Source: Spiroplasma poulsonii (lineage in GTDB: Bacteria; Bacillota_I; Bacilli_A; Mycoplasmatales; Mycoplasmataceae). Taken from it: a stretch of 64,000 nt of DNA. The notes beneath the pieces are model-generated. The model saw only the letters and a list, made by a program, of their open reading frames with translations, was not told the DNA's origin and made no database searches. Of this stretch, positions 32,090 through 41,748 are shown one piece after another. The position numbers and the translations under genes were made by a program. The DNA lies in contig NZ_CM020866.1 in the NCBI RefSeq assembly GCF_009866525.1, positions 746,260-810,259 on the forward strand. Direction: 5' to 3'. The number at the start of each line of letters is the position of its first letter. The first letter of the stretch is position 1.

Positions 32090-32887
32090 ATGAAGAAACT
32101 TCTAGCTATTTTAGGAGCATTAGGATTAACAGCAACCGGAGCAACGACAGTAGTCGCATGTAACAAAGGAGATAACAGTAAAGATACTTTAGGAGGATTA
32201 AAAGCATCAGATTTTGAAAAAGCTTTATTAGGAGTTGCAGATGGCACTGCATTAAATACTAAAGTAATTGGAATTGTTGCTGGTAAAGTAACAGATGAAG
32301 CTAAAAATAAAGAAATTACTAATAATCTTAAATTATTTGGATACACTTTTGTAGTAACAAAAAAAGATGTTACTTTTCCATTAGAAAAAGATAAAAAATT
32401 TACTTTAACAATTGAAAAAGCATCTGATGATAAAATTAAAGCATTTTACAAAGCTGGAGAAAGTAAAGGCATTTCTGATGCAGATTTAACATTAGTTAAA
32501 AAAATCCAAGGATATGTTTCAGGAACTAAGTTTTCAAGTGAAATTACAATTAAAGATCAAGGAGCAGCAGTTGATGTTTCAGGAGCAACAAAACCAACAG
32601 TTGCAGAACAAACAATTACTGTAAAAGATAAAAATGATGTTAAAGCAGCAGACTTAGTTAAACTTAACACTGATGCAGCGATTACAGGTCCTGTTGCTAC
32701 AGTAATTAAAGCAGTAGCAGGAGTTGACCAAACTGTTGTCTTAGGAACAGATTATACAATCACAAATAATGAAGCAGAAGGTAATTACACAGACGCAAAA
32801 GATGTTGAATTTACAGTAACTACTAAAGGGAATAAAATCTCAGGATCATTTAAATTTACGGTACAAGTTAAAGCGATTGATGCATAA
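32090..32887 (+). CDS. Spiralin-like surface lipoprotein
   Basis: 265 aa. Signal peptide MKKLLAILGALGLTATG leads to lipobox TVVAC (lipidated Cys at residue 24), then CNKGDNSKDTLGG. The mature protein is Lys/Asp/Thr/Val-rich, mostly predicted beta, with a C-terminal Ig-like stretch (about residues 170-265) including GTDYTITNNEAEG. This is the layout of spiralins, the major surface proteins of spiroplasmas. An ATG 33 nt upstream is in frame, but ATG 32090 has the good RBS (AGAAAGGAA) and begins the signal peptide. It has its own promoter, leader and terminator. Processed by LspA. Confidence 0.85.
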   Translation: MKKLLAILGALGLTATGATTVVACNKGDNSKDTLGGLKASDFEKALLGVADGTALNTKVIGIVAGKVTDEAKNKEITNNLKLFGYTFVVTKKDVTFPLEKDKKFTLTIEKASDDKIKAFYKAGESKGISDADLTLVKKIQGYVSGTKFSSEITIKDQGAAVDVSGATKPTVAEQTITVKDKNDVKAADLVKLNTDAAITGPVATVIKAVAGVDQTVVLGTDYTITNNEAEGNYTDAKDVEFTVTTKGNKISGSFKFTVQVKAIDA

Positions 32888-32916
32888 TAAGTTTTAAACA
32901 TCTTTGAATTAAACCA

Positions 32917-32964
32917 AAAAAACATAAAAAAACACTAATTAATTAGTGTTTTTTTATGTTTTTT
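32917..32964. terminator. Perfect 48-bp palindromic terminator after the spiralin-like gene
   Basis: Two 24-nt arms pair without mismatch, meeting at AATTAATT, with A and T tracts at the edges. A shortened copy (35137-35170) follows the second spiralin-like gene. Confidence 0.9.
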
Positions 32965-33168
32965 AACTCAAAAAAGCTTTTCACTCTTAGAGCATTTACT
33001 AATACCAATCTAACAAAACAAGAAAAAGAAAAGGATAACGCCGCACTGAAGTTAACAAAAGGTAAAGGAGATTATAAACCAAATGTTGCATTAAAACCTT
33101 CCAATTGATTGGTGAAACAGGTATTGAAAATAGAGGAAAGATTTTTTTTCAAACTTATTGGTTTTTAA
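32956..33168 (+). other. Open frame, possible gene remnant
   Basis: A 70-codon frame starts inside the terminator and has no RBS. Lys-rich with one UGA. It may be a remnant of a deleted gene (GKGDYKPNVALKPSN looks protein-like). The rest of 32965-33157 shows nothing else. Confidence 0.2.
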
Positions 33169-33322
33169 AAAAATATGATATTCTTAATTTAGTATAAGAG
33201 AAAGAAACTAAGAAAAATATAAGATAAAGTCAGTAGGATAGAAAACAGTTAAAGTATTATTAAAATATGTAATAGTAAATTAACGTTTCTTTCCTCTTAT
33301 GTATTGTAATTTTTAATTGTAA
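33158..33322 (+). promoter_or_regulatory. Promoter and structured leader of the second spiralin-like gene
   Basis: TTGGTT (33158-33163) and TATTCT (33179-33184). ATAAGAGAAAGAAAC (33194-33208) pairs with GTTTCTTTCCTCTTAT (33285-33300) over 15 bp with one bulged C. A second hairpin at 33302-33322 keeps pairing through G-U pairs where the first copy has A-T and C-G. See the matching leader at 31907-32041. Confidence 0.55.
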
Positions 33323-33371
33323 TAATTACTTTTGTTTTGTATAACGTACTGGACCAGAAAGGAATACAGAA

Positions 33372-35107
33372 ATGAAAAAACTTTTAGCAATTGTCGGAGC
33401 ATTTGGATTAATAGCAACCGGAGCAACGACAGTAGTCGCATGTAACAAAGGACCTAAAATGAAAGATACTTTAGGAGGGTTAAAAGCATCAGATTTTGCG
33501 GAAGTCTTGTTAGGAATTGTTGAAGGTAAATTAAATTATGATGTAATTAGGATTGTTGCTAATACAGTAAAAGATAACAAGAAAAATAAAGAAATTGATG
33601 ATAATGTGCCATTATTTAGAAATACTTTTGTTGTTACTTACAAGTTAGCAGAAGGAGTTAGTTTTCCGTTAGCAAAAGATAACAAAATTACTTTAACAAT
33701 TAAAAAAGCAACTGATGATCAAATTAAAGATTGTTACAAAAAAGATACAAACAAGGAGATGCCGGTTGAGGCCTTGACAATAGCTAAAAAAATCCAAGGA
33801 TATGTTTCAGGGACTGAATTTTCAAGTGAAATTACAGTTAAAGAAGAAGGAACAGCAACAGTTGATATTTCAGGGGTAAGCTAAAGGTTCACCTGAACTT
33901 ATTGTCGCAACAATTACTGATGTTAAACAATAGACTTCTTGCGATACCCCTTTTTATTAAAATATTATTATAAAATATAATTTATGAGGACATAAAAATA
34001 TGAACAATAATAAATTTAATACTCTTAATGATAGAGAATGGTTAAGATTAACAGGAATAAAAAAATCCACTTTTAATAAAATGTTAGATATTTTAAAAGT
34101 TGCTGAAATAGAAAAATTTAAAAAAGGTGGTAAAACTAATAAATTATCATTAGAAAATAGATTATTGATGACTTTATTATATTGACGAGAATATCAGACT
34201 TATTTTCATCTTGGTAAAAGTTTTGATATTAGTGAGGCTAATTGTTATCGCAATATTAAGTGAATTGAAGATATTTTAATTAAAAACTCTGATTTTCAAC
34301 AACTTGCTGGTAAAAAAGCACTAATAAATGATTATTTTAATGATAAAACTATTATTATTGATGCTACCGAAACTCCAATCCAACGCCCAAAAAAAGACAA
34401 AAACAATCTTATTCTGGTAAAAAGAAAAAACACACGATCAAAACACAAGTAATTATCGAACAAGAAACCAAAAAAATTATTGCAACAAGTTTTTCGCTCG
34501 GAAAAAAACATGATTATGCTTTATTTAAAGAATCAAAAATCCCAATTTTAAAAAATACCAAATTAATAGTTGATAGTGGTTATCAAGGAATACAAAAAAA
34601 TCACAATAATGTTCTAATACCTACAAAGAAAACAAAGAAAAACCCTTTAAACAAAGAACAAAAGCAATATAATAGACTAGTTTCAAAAATGAGAATTATT
34701 ATTGAAAATATTTTTGCTATTCTTAAAAAATTTAAAATTATTACAGAAAAATATCGTAATCGAAGAAAAAGATTTGGTTTAAGATTTAATTTAATTGCCT
34801 CAATTTATAATTTACAATTATTATATTTAACATAAAATATTTATTTAAAATTAAATAATTTAAATAATAAATTAATTTTTCGTTGTGGAAAAATATTAAA
34901 TTTTTAAATAAAAAACATAATTAATTAAAATTATATTTTTCTATTAGTATCTTTTTTACAAATATTTGCAATTTTTTAACAAGTAATGCAAGAAGTCTAA
35001 TCTGAATTAGATGTTATTAATGCTGTATATTTATAGTGACTGCTGAAGGAAATAAAATTTTGGGATCATTTACTTTTAATGTTAATGTTAAAGGTAAAAC
35101 AGCTTAG
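33372..35107 (+). pseudogene. Second spiralin-like lipoprotein, decayed and split by an IS
   Basis: The first 170 codons run from ATG 33372 (MKKLLAIVGAFGLIATG, lipobox VVAC) and are clearly paralogous to the gene at 32090 (shared DTLGGLKASDF and KKIQGYVSG). The frame breaks near 33884 at ISGVS; the shifted frame continues to the IS at 33933. After the IS a frame reading VTAEGNKILGSFTFNVNV matches the C-terminus of the first copy, ending TAG 35105-35107. The middle of the domain is missing, so there is an internal deletion besides the frameshift and the IS. Confidence 0.8.
33933..34997 (+). mobile_element. IS5-family element, complete copy I
   Basis: 1,065 bp, TA on both sides. orfA starts at 34000. 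Lies inside the second spiralin-like gene. Confidence 0.92.
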
Positions 35108-35136
35108 TTAATAAACAACTTTTAATTAAACCAAAT

Positions 35137-35170
35137 ATAAAAAAACACTAATTAATTAGTGTTTTTTTAT
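35137..35170 (+). terminator. Palindromic terminator after the decayed spiralin-like gene
   Basis: ATAAAAAAACACTAATT pairs with AATTAGTGTTTTTTTAT; nearly identical to the inner part of the terminator at 32917-32964. Confidence 0.85.
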
Positions 35171-35188
35171 GCTTTTGGTTAAAAAATC

Positions 35189-35216
35189 TTTACAATCCGA
35201 GAATATCCACTAAAAT
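35189..35216 (+). promoter_or_regulatory. Probable promoter of pfkA-pyk
   Basis: TTTACA (35189-35194), 16-nt spacer, TAAAAT (35211-35216); the pfkA start is 39 nt downstream. Confidence 0.5.
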
Positions 35217-35254
35217 TAATATAACAAGATGAAAAAAAGAAAAGGAGTATCAAT

Positions 35255-36238
35255 ATGTTAAAAAAAATTGGAATTCTAACATCTGGAGGCGATTCGCAAG
35301 GGATGAATGCTGCAATTGCGGGAGTAATTAAAACAGCACACGCAAAAGGCTTAGAAACTTATATTATTCGGGATGGTTATTTAGGCTTGGTCAATAATTG
35401 AATTGAACTTGTCGATAATAATTTTGCGGATAGTATTATGCGATTAGGTGGTACTGTTATTGGGAGCGCACGGTTACCAGAGTTTAAAGAACCAGCAGTA
35501 CGGGAAAAAGCTGTTGCTAATTTAAAACAAAAAGGAATTGAAGCATTAGTTGTTATTGGTGGGGATGGTAGTTATCAAGGTGCACAACGTTTAACAGAAA
35601 TGGGTATTAATTGTGTTGCTTTACCAGGTACGATTGATAATGACATTACTTCGTCAGATTACACGATTGGGTTTGATACAGCAATTAATATTGTTGTTGA
35701 AGCAATTGATCGTTTACGTGACACAATGCAATCACATAATCGTTGTGCAATTGTTGAAGTAATGGGTCATGCTTGTGGTGATATTGCCTTATATGCTGGA
35801 ATTGCTGGGGGTGCTGATTTAATCTCAATTAATGAAGCAGCTTTAACAGCTGATGAAATTGCTAATCGTGTTGTGGCACTACACAAAGCTCAAAAACGTA
35901 GTGTTGTTGTTGTTGTTAGTGAGATGATTTATCTTGACGTTCATGAATTAGCAAAATTAGTGGAACAGAAAAGTGGTTATGTAACACGTGCCACAGTCTT
36001 AGGACATACTCAACGGGGGGGGATTCCAACCGCAATGGAACGTTATCGTGCTTTTCAAATGGCTCAATTTGCTGTTGAACAAATTATTGCTGGACGTGGT
36101 GGTTTAGCAATTGGAAATCAAGGTGATCAAATTGTGGCACGACCAATTATGGAAGCATTAAGTATCCCGCGTTCTTCACGCAAAAAAATCTGAGCACAAT
36201 TTGATGAATTAAATCAGAATATTTATCAAAAATCATAA
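35255..36238 (+). CDS. pfkA: 6-phosphofructokinase
   Basis: 327 aa, normal length. ATP-dependent phosphorylation of fructose 6-phosphate, the committed step of glycolysis. [10 protein letters not shown] (residues 9-18) is the ATP-binding loop (usually GGDAPGMNA), [11 protein letters not shown] follows, and PGTIDNDI holds the catalytic Asp. GHTQRGG is the substrate-site motif near residue 250. AAGGAG RBS. pyk follows 54 nt later, as in many Firmicutes. Confidence 0.95.
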
Positions 36239-36292
36239 TTTTGCGATAAAATAAGGTGGTAAGATATTTTTTAGAAGGAGATTTTCAAAAGA

Positions 36293-37729
36293 ATGGATAA
36301 CTTTAATATTAATGAGAAAATGAAACGAACAAAGATTATTACAACAATCGGACCAAGTACGCATTCAGCGGGGGCGATTGAAGAATTGTTCAAAGTGGGA
36401 ATGAATACGATTCGGTTAAACTTTTCACATGGAGATCATGAAGAACAAGGGGCACGAATTGTTTGAGCAAAAGAAGTTAGTGCAAAAATTGGAAAACCAA
36501 TTTCAGTTTTATTAGATACGAAAGGACCAGAAATTCGTGTTGGAATAATGAAAGATGGAAAACAAGAAATTCTTGCTGGAGCAACTGTCACGATTTATTC
36601 ATTACCAAATGAATATCAAACCCGTGAGGGAACGGGAACTGAAATGACAGTTTCTTATGATATGTCCCAAGATTTAAAAGTTGGGGATGTGGTGTTAGTT
36701 GATGATGGGAAATTACAATTAAATGTTATTGCAATTAAACCAGGCTTAATTGAAACAAAAGCATTTAATCATCACATTGTTAAAACAAATAAAAGAATTA
36801 ATTTACCAGGGGTTGATTTTACCTTACCGTTTTTAGCCGAAAAAGATATTAATGATATTAAATTTGGAGTGGAACAAGGAATTGATTATATTGCTGCTTC
36901 ATTTGTTAATACAGCAGCAAATATCAAAGAAATTCGAAAACTATTAAAAGAATGTAATGCGGAGCACATTCAAATTATTGCAAAGATTGAATCACAAATT
37001 GGAATTAATAATATTGATGAAATTATTGCTGCTGCAGACGGAATTATGGTGGCACGGGGAGACTTAGGATTAGAGATTCCTTATTATGATGTTCCATATT
37101 GAGAAAAAATCATTATTCGTAAATGTCGTGAAGCAGGAAAAATTGTAATTGTAGCAACACAAATGTTAGAAACAATGACAGAAAACCCTTCGCCAACAAG
37201 AGCGGAAGTAACTGATGTTTACTTTGCAACAGAATTAGGGTCTGATGCAACGATGTTATCAGGAGAATCAGCAAATGGTGACTATCCCTTTATTACTGTT
37301 GGCACAATGGCTTTAATTAATAAACGTGCTGAACATGAGTTTTATTCAAAATTATACTATGATAAACAATTAGAAGATGCGACCCGTTCAACATCTGGAC
37401 CACGAGCTGAAATTTCTAAAAAATTAGCAAATAAAGCTAAAGATGGTAAATATGAATATGCAGTGGTTGTTTCAAATACGGGCGAACTATTGAAAACAAT
37501 TTCAAAATTCCGTCCCAATGTTATAATTTTAGGAGTTACTCCAATTCCAGCGTTATATACCGCTTTTGGAGCATGACATTCAATTTTTATGAACAAAGTT
37601 GATAATTATGATGAGTTTAAAACTAATGATCAAGCAATTTGCGAAGTTGCAAAAAAATGAGGAGCAAAAGTTGGTTCAACAATCTTATTTGCTCGTAATG
37701 AAGAAATTAAAGAAATTACAATTAAATAA
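36293..37729 (+). CDS. pyk: Pyruvate kinase
   Basis: 478 aa. Converts PEP and ADP to pyruvate and ATP. TKIITTIGPSTHS and RLNFSHGDHEE at the N-terminus, LLDTKGPEIR, then the Mg/PEP signature IIAKIESQIGI and MVARGDLGLEIP; ATQMLETM and PTRAEVTDV complete the active site. The C-terminal effector domain is present. GAAGGAG RBS. Likely cotranscribed with pfkA. UGA-Trp occurs four times. Confidence 0.95.
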
Positions 37730-37744
37730 AGTAAACAAGTTGAC

Positions 37745-37962
37745 CATAGTTTAACGACACTTCTTTTCCCAGCAAGTTAAGGATGATGGAAGCTTAACAA
37801 AAGAATAGTTAAATTACTAGCAACAATAATGTTTACGTTTAAGCACTTTTCGTTATTAAGTGTGAAAGATAAATTAGGTTTAAACCTAATTTAATTAGGA
37901 TGGTACCGCGAAAAACTCGCTCCTAGTGTTATTAAGGAATAATATTGGGAGAGAGTTTTTCT
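37745..37962 (+). promoter_or_regulatory. T-box leader of thrS
   Basis: The T-box sequence GGATGGTACCGCG is at 37898-37910. It is followed by a terminator in which AAACTCGCTCC pairs with GGGAGAGAGTTT (37912-37961) and a T tract. Upstream helices from about 37745 form the stem I region; I could not place the specifier codon with confidence. Uncharged tRNA-Thr should stabilise the antiterminator and permit thrS transcription. Confidence 0.9.
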
Positions 37963-37982
37963 TTTAGAAAGGAAGATACAAA

Positions 37983-39902
37983 ATGATTAAAATTACTTTA
38001 CCTGATGGTCAGGTGCGTGAATTAGCAGAACCACAAACAATTCAAGCAATTGCAACTAGTATTGCACCAAGTTTGGAGAAAGCAGCCTTAGGAGGAGTCT
38101 TTGCTAACAAAGTTTGTCATTTAGATTATTTGATAACAACCGATGGCAAATTAGAAATTATTACGGATAAATCACCGTTAGCATTATCAATGATTAATTA
38201 TACCGCAGGGTTAATAACTGCAAAAGCAATTACTAATTTATATCCAACGGTTCGTATTGCACAAATTGCTTACCAAGATGATACTTTTTTCGTTGATATT
38301 GATGTTGAACCACATCTAAAAGAAACTGATATTAGTGCTATTGAAGCAGAAATAACAAAATTAATTAATAATAATATTACAATTAATTCTGTTTGTGGGT
38401 CAGGAACAGATGCAAAAAAATGATATCAAAATAATGAATACTTCTTAGCAACAATGAGTGACCAAGCGGTTGCTGAACAATGTGCTTACTTTGTGGCTGA
38501 ACAATTATATTTACCAAATAATTATCCCGTTGTTCCGCCTAAAAATATTAAAGTTTTTAAATTATGAGCCTTAGCTGGAGCATATTGAAAAGATGATGCT
38601 AAAAATAAAATGTTGCAACGAATTACTGGTGGTGCTCATTTTTCTCGTGAACTATTTGAACAATTAATGCTTACTTATCAAGAACGAAAAGAGCGTGATC
38701 ATCGTAAAATTGGCAAAGACCTTGAAATTTTTACTTTTGATCAGTTAGTTGGACCAGGGTTACCAATTTGATTACCAAATGGTATGGCTTTAAAAAAAGT
38801 GTTACAAGAATATATTCGGGAAAAAGAATGAGAATATGATTTTATTGAAGTTGATACTCCTGTTATTGGGACAAGTGAAATGTATAAGATTTCTGGGCAC
38901 TGAGATCATTATCAGGAAAATATGTTTGCGCCAATGGCACAAGATAATGAAATTAGTGTTTTACGACCAATGGCTTGTCCCCATCATATTGCTGTTTATA
39001 ATTATAAACAACGTAGTTATCGTTATTTGCCCCTTCGAATTGCCGAACATGCCATTTTACACCGTTATGAAACATCGGGGAGTTTAACAGGACTAGAACG
39101 GGTGCGAATGATGCAATTAACTGATTCACATATTTTTCTTCGTCATGACCAGTTAAAAGAAGAATTTAAACGTTGTTTTAAGTTAATTAGTGAAGTTTTA
39201 ACAACTTTAAATATTAGTGTTGATTATTATTCGTTATCATTACGAGACCCAGCTAATAAGGAAAAATATTATGATGATGATCAAATGTGAAATCATGCTG
39301 AGCAAATGTTACAAGAAGCTTTATATGATTTAAAAATCCCATATGTTCGAATGGTTGGTGAAGCGGCTTTTTATGGTCCAAAATTAGATGTTCAAATTAA
39401 AACAGCTTTAAACCATGAAATTACTGTTTCAACATTGCAATTTGATTTTTTACTACCCCAAAAATTTAAGTTAAGTTATATTGACTCAAATGGGGAAAAA
39501 GCAATGCCAGTAATGTTACATCGTGGTTTAATTGGTACTTATGAACGTTTCATTGCAATTTTATTAGAACAATCAAAAGGGGTCTTGCCATTTTGACTAG
39601 CACCAAAACAAATTGTTTTAATGCCTGTTAATAATCAACATCATTTAGCATACGCTGAAGAACTACACCAACAATTTAAAAAACTAAAATTACGAACAAG
39701 TATTGATGATCGCGATGAACGGTTAAGTTATAAAATTCGTGAAGCACAAGTAGCAAAAATCCCATATCAAATTGTTATTGGTGATCAAGAACGTGATCAA
39801 AAATTAATTACATATCGGATTTATGGTCAAGAAGAACAAACAACTGTTAGTTTTGATAAATTTATTGTTTTGATTAATGACCAACTTATTAATAAAAAGT
39901 AA
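37983..39902 (+). CDS. thrS: Threonyl-tRNA synthetase with a degenerate editing site
   Basis: 639 aa, standard length. N-terminal TGS-like region (residues 1-60), editing-domain region (about 65-225), class II catalytic core with LLxGxGLPIW-type motif 1 area, RPMACPHH (zinc Cys), [10 protein letters not shown] (motif 2 and zinc His), [14 protein letters not shown] (motif 3), then the anticodon-binding domain. In the editing domain the HxxxH pair reads NYTAG and the CxGPH motif reads NNYPV, so all four editing ligands are gone. AGAAAGGAAG RBS behind the T-box terminator. Confidence 0.94.
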
Positions 39903-39919
39903 GAAAAAAATTTTTTGGA

Positions 39920-39944
39920 ACGGATTGAACTTTCCGTTTTTTTG
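39920..39944 (+). terminator. Intrinsic terminator after thrS
   Basis: AACGGA pairs with TCCGTT around TTGAACTT, followed by T7. Confidence 0.75.
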
Positions 39945-40039
39945 TTATAACAAAAACTGTGATAAACTAAAAGTAGAAAAGCTTGGAATTAGCAACTATT
40001 TACTCTTTATAATCTGTAAATTGCAAATGCCAACCGATA

Positions 40040-40071
40040 AAAAGTTAACTATTAATTTAGTTAACTTTTTT
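40040..40071 (+). terminator. Terminator-type hairpin before a micro-ORF
   Basis: AAAAGTTAACT pairs with AGTTAACTTTT around ATTAATTT, followed by T and an AGGAG RBS at 40083-40087. Confidence 0.6.
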
Positions 40072-40095
40072 AAGTTAATTATAGGAGTTGAAATT

Positions 40096-40167
40096 ATGCA
40101 AACAAAGCAATATTTGATTTTGCGGTCGTTAGTGAAAAGGTATGGTAAAGATAATGTGGTCGTATAA
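40096..40167 (+). CDS. Micro-ORF, 23 aa
   Basis: Starts MQTKQYLILRSLVKRYG behind a TAGGAG RBS with 8-nt spacing. Basic and amphipathic. It has no known relatives that I recognise and could be a regulatory peptide or chance. Confidence 0.3.
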   Translation: MQTKQYLILRSLVKRYGKDNVVV

Positions 40168-40219
40168 AAAATATTGGGGTTTTGGAAAAAAACTCGGAAA
40201 TTGAATAAGAATAATAAAT

Positions 40220-40247
40220 TAAACCATTTACTAAAATGGTTTTTTTA
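40220..40247 (+). terminator. Intrinsic terminator
   Basis: AAACCATTT pairs with AAATGGTTT around TACTA, then T7. It separates chromosomal DNA from the phage-like module. Confidence 0.75.
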
Positions 40248-40488
40248 TTTGTAAAACCAAAATTATTAATTGATTCAGAGAAAGGACAGCATCTTAAATT
40301 CTTAAAATAGAAACTTTTTACACAACTTTCTGATACCCTCTTTAAGTTGTTTACACATTTATAAATATCTTAGAAATTTTTACAAAGTGTACCTGTTTTT
40401 TCTCCTAATTTAAGGTGTTGTCTTTTCTTTGTTTCAGTTAATTAGTTTGTTAATAAATAAAAAAACTTAATAAAAGAAGGAGTAAGTA
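40248..40488 (+). other. Noncoding lead-in to the phage-like module
   Basis: AT-rich with no gene. AATATCTTAGAAATT at 40371-40385 recurs in inverted orientation near 46839-46853, on the far side of the accessory block; it may be a remnant element end or an attachment-like repeat. GAAGGAG RBS for the next gene at its 3' end. Confidence 0.35.
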
Positions 40489-40728
40489 ATGGAAATTAAT
40501 AAACAACAAAAAATATGTGATGTTATTGATTGCTATAAATCAATATCATTCATTACCAAAGAATTTTTATCAAATAAAGTTTTATGAACTTGTGAAAAAC
40601 ATAAAAATTTATTAAATCATACAAAAGATAAAAACCAAGAGTGGTTTTATAAACGTTTAGAAAATTCAAAAATTATCTTTGATTATAAAACTGGTTTTTT
40701 AAAACTTTGATTTTATAAAACAACTTAA
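40489..40728 (+). CDS. Hypothetical protein, first gene of the phage-like module
   Basis: 79 aa, Lys-rich, with Cys at residues 10, 15 and 37 and His at 40; two UGA-Trp codons. GAAGGAG RBS 8 nt upstream. No family recognised. The structured RNA region begins immediately downstream. Confidence 0.5.
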
Positions 40729-40730
40729 TG

Positions 40731-41213
40731 CAGAGTGGAACGGTTATTTTAAATAACTAAGTGTTTTTATTCCACAGGAGGCGGTCTAGCGCAGCGGTAA
40801 TCAGTCCGGAAATAATAGACGCTTTAACAAGCGATAGTGGTGATAAGTGCGCGGTCAACATCGAACCACAATAAACAAAAGAGATGGTCACTTTATAAAT
40901 AAATTTGCGATAGATATTACTTCTTAGAAGTGACAGCGGTTTAAAAACCACAAAGTCAGCATTAGGCTCTTCAAGGTGCAAGTAGATTTATTTTAAAAAC
41001 TGAACGCTTTGACCTGAAATGGTGCGGGTGAAGAGAGAGAAAACTCTCTGGCTACAAAAACAAAAAACAACTGTCGATTATTTAACTAACAACATACCGC
41101 CACCGCTCACCCACAGCGAAGCGGATGGCGTAGTAAATAAAATAGATAAATACAATACTTATATAACTAATTCTCGCTTTGGCACTTTCACTTGGTAGTG
41201 AGTGCCAGCGAGT
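40731..41213 (+). ncRNA. Candidate large structured noncoding RNA
   Basis: About 480 nt without a credible frame and far richer in G and C than its surroundings. Helices visible by eye: GTGGAA/TTCCAC (40735-40740, 40770-40775) enclosing GTTATTT/AAATAAC; CGCTT/AAGCG near 40820-40833; GTGGT/ACCAC around 40837-40869; GTCACTT/AAGTGAC (40887-40893, 40928-40934); GAGAGA/TCTCTC around 41033-41048; CGCCA/TGGCG (41098-41130) with inner GCT/AGC; and a 12-bp terminal stem CTCGCT-GGCACT/AGTGCC-AGCGAG (41173-41212). Size, GC and phage setting recall large phage RNAs such as GOLLD or ROOL, but I cannot show homology. Confidence 0.6.
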
Positions 41214-41246
41214 TAAAAAATAGGAAAAATAATTTAGGAGGTAAAT

Positions 41247-41363
41247 ATGAAAAAGTTAAATAAAATTTGTCTTAAACAAAAATATTGAGGATATTGCTCA
41301 AAATGCAATCAAGAAAACAAATTACAAGAATTAATGTTTAAAAGTTATTCAGTATCATTTTAA
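41247..41363 (+). CDS. Small zinc-ribbon-like protein
   Basis: 38 aa with YCSKC in the middle; basic N-terminus. TTAGGAGG RBS. Followed by a 12-codon frame at 41367-41405 that I do not call. Phage-like cargo; unknown function. Confidence 0.45.
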
Positions 41364-41418
41364 GATATGACTGATGAACATTGAGCATTAGGGAAACAAA
41401 ATTAGGAGGAATTAAATT

Positions 41419-41606
41419 ATGAATAAAAGATACGTATTAATAATGAAATATAATAATTTGTTTGATAAAACAACTATTTTTAAAACAGATTTTTTTATAC
41501 ATTAGAAGAAGCGAGGATTACTGCTAATGTTGAAAATGAAAATCATTGATTAACAACTATTATTGATTTAGAAGATAGCAATATTAAATGACAAGGAGAT
41601 AAATAA
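41419..41606 (+). pseudogene. Small phage protein frameshifted in a T7 run
   Basis: From ATG 41419 the frame stops after KTDFFIH; one more T in the run at 41490-41496 would continue it as FYTLEEARITANVENENH... to TAA 41604-41606, about 62 aa. AGGAGG RBS. The continuation looks like real protein with UGA-Trp codons. Confidence 0.5.
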
Positions 41607-41608
41607 TT

Positions 41609-41746
41609 ATGTGAAAAGATGAAAATGGTTATGTTTATACAGAAGAAGATTTATTTAATTTAGCATTAGATGAATGTTATTCAGAAGAAAGTGCTTATGA
41701 ATATATTGATAATTTAATTAATGAAATGGAATTAGAGGAAATTTAA
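41609..41746 (+). CDS. Small acidic protein
   Basis: 45 aa, starts MW with UGA-Trp, very acidic (12 Glu, 5 Asp). AAGGAG lies in the end of the previous gene. Part of the tightly packed phage-like operon; acidic phage proteins sometimes mimic DNA, but that is speculation. Confidence 0.5.
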
Positions 41747-41748
41747 TT

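Noticed and set aside
40776..40870. tRNA-like stretch in the GC-rich block
   Set aside because: GCGCAGCGGTAA resembles a D-arm, but no anticodon arm or acceptor stem closes around it; treated as part of a larger RNA.
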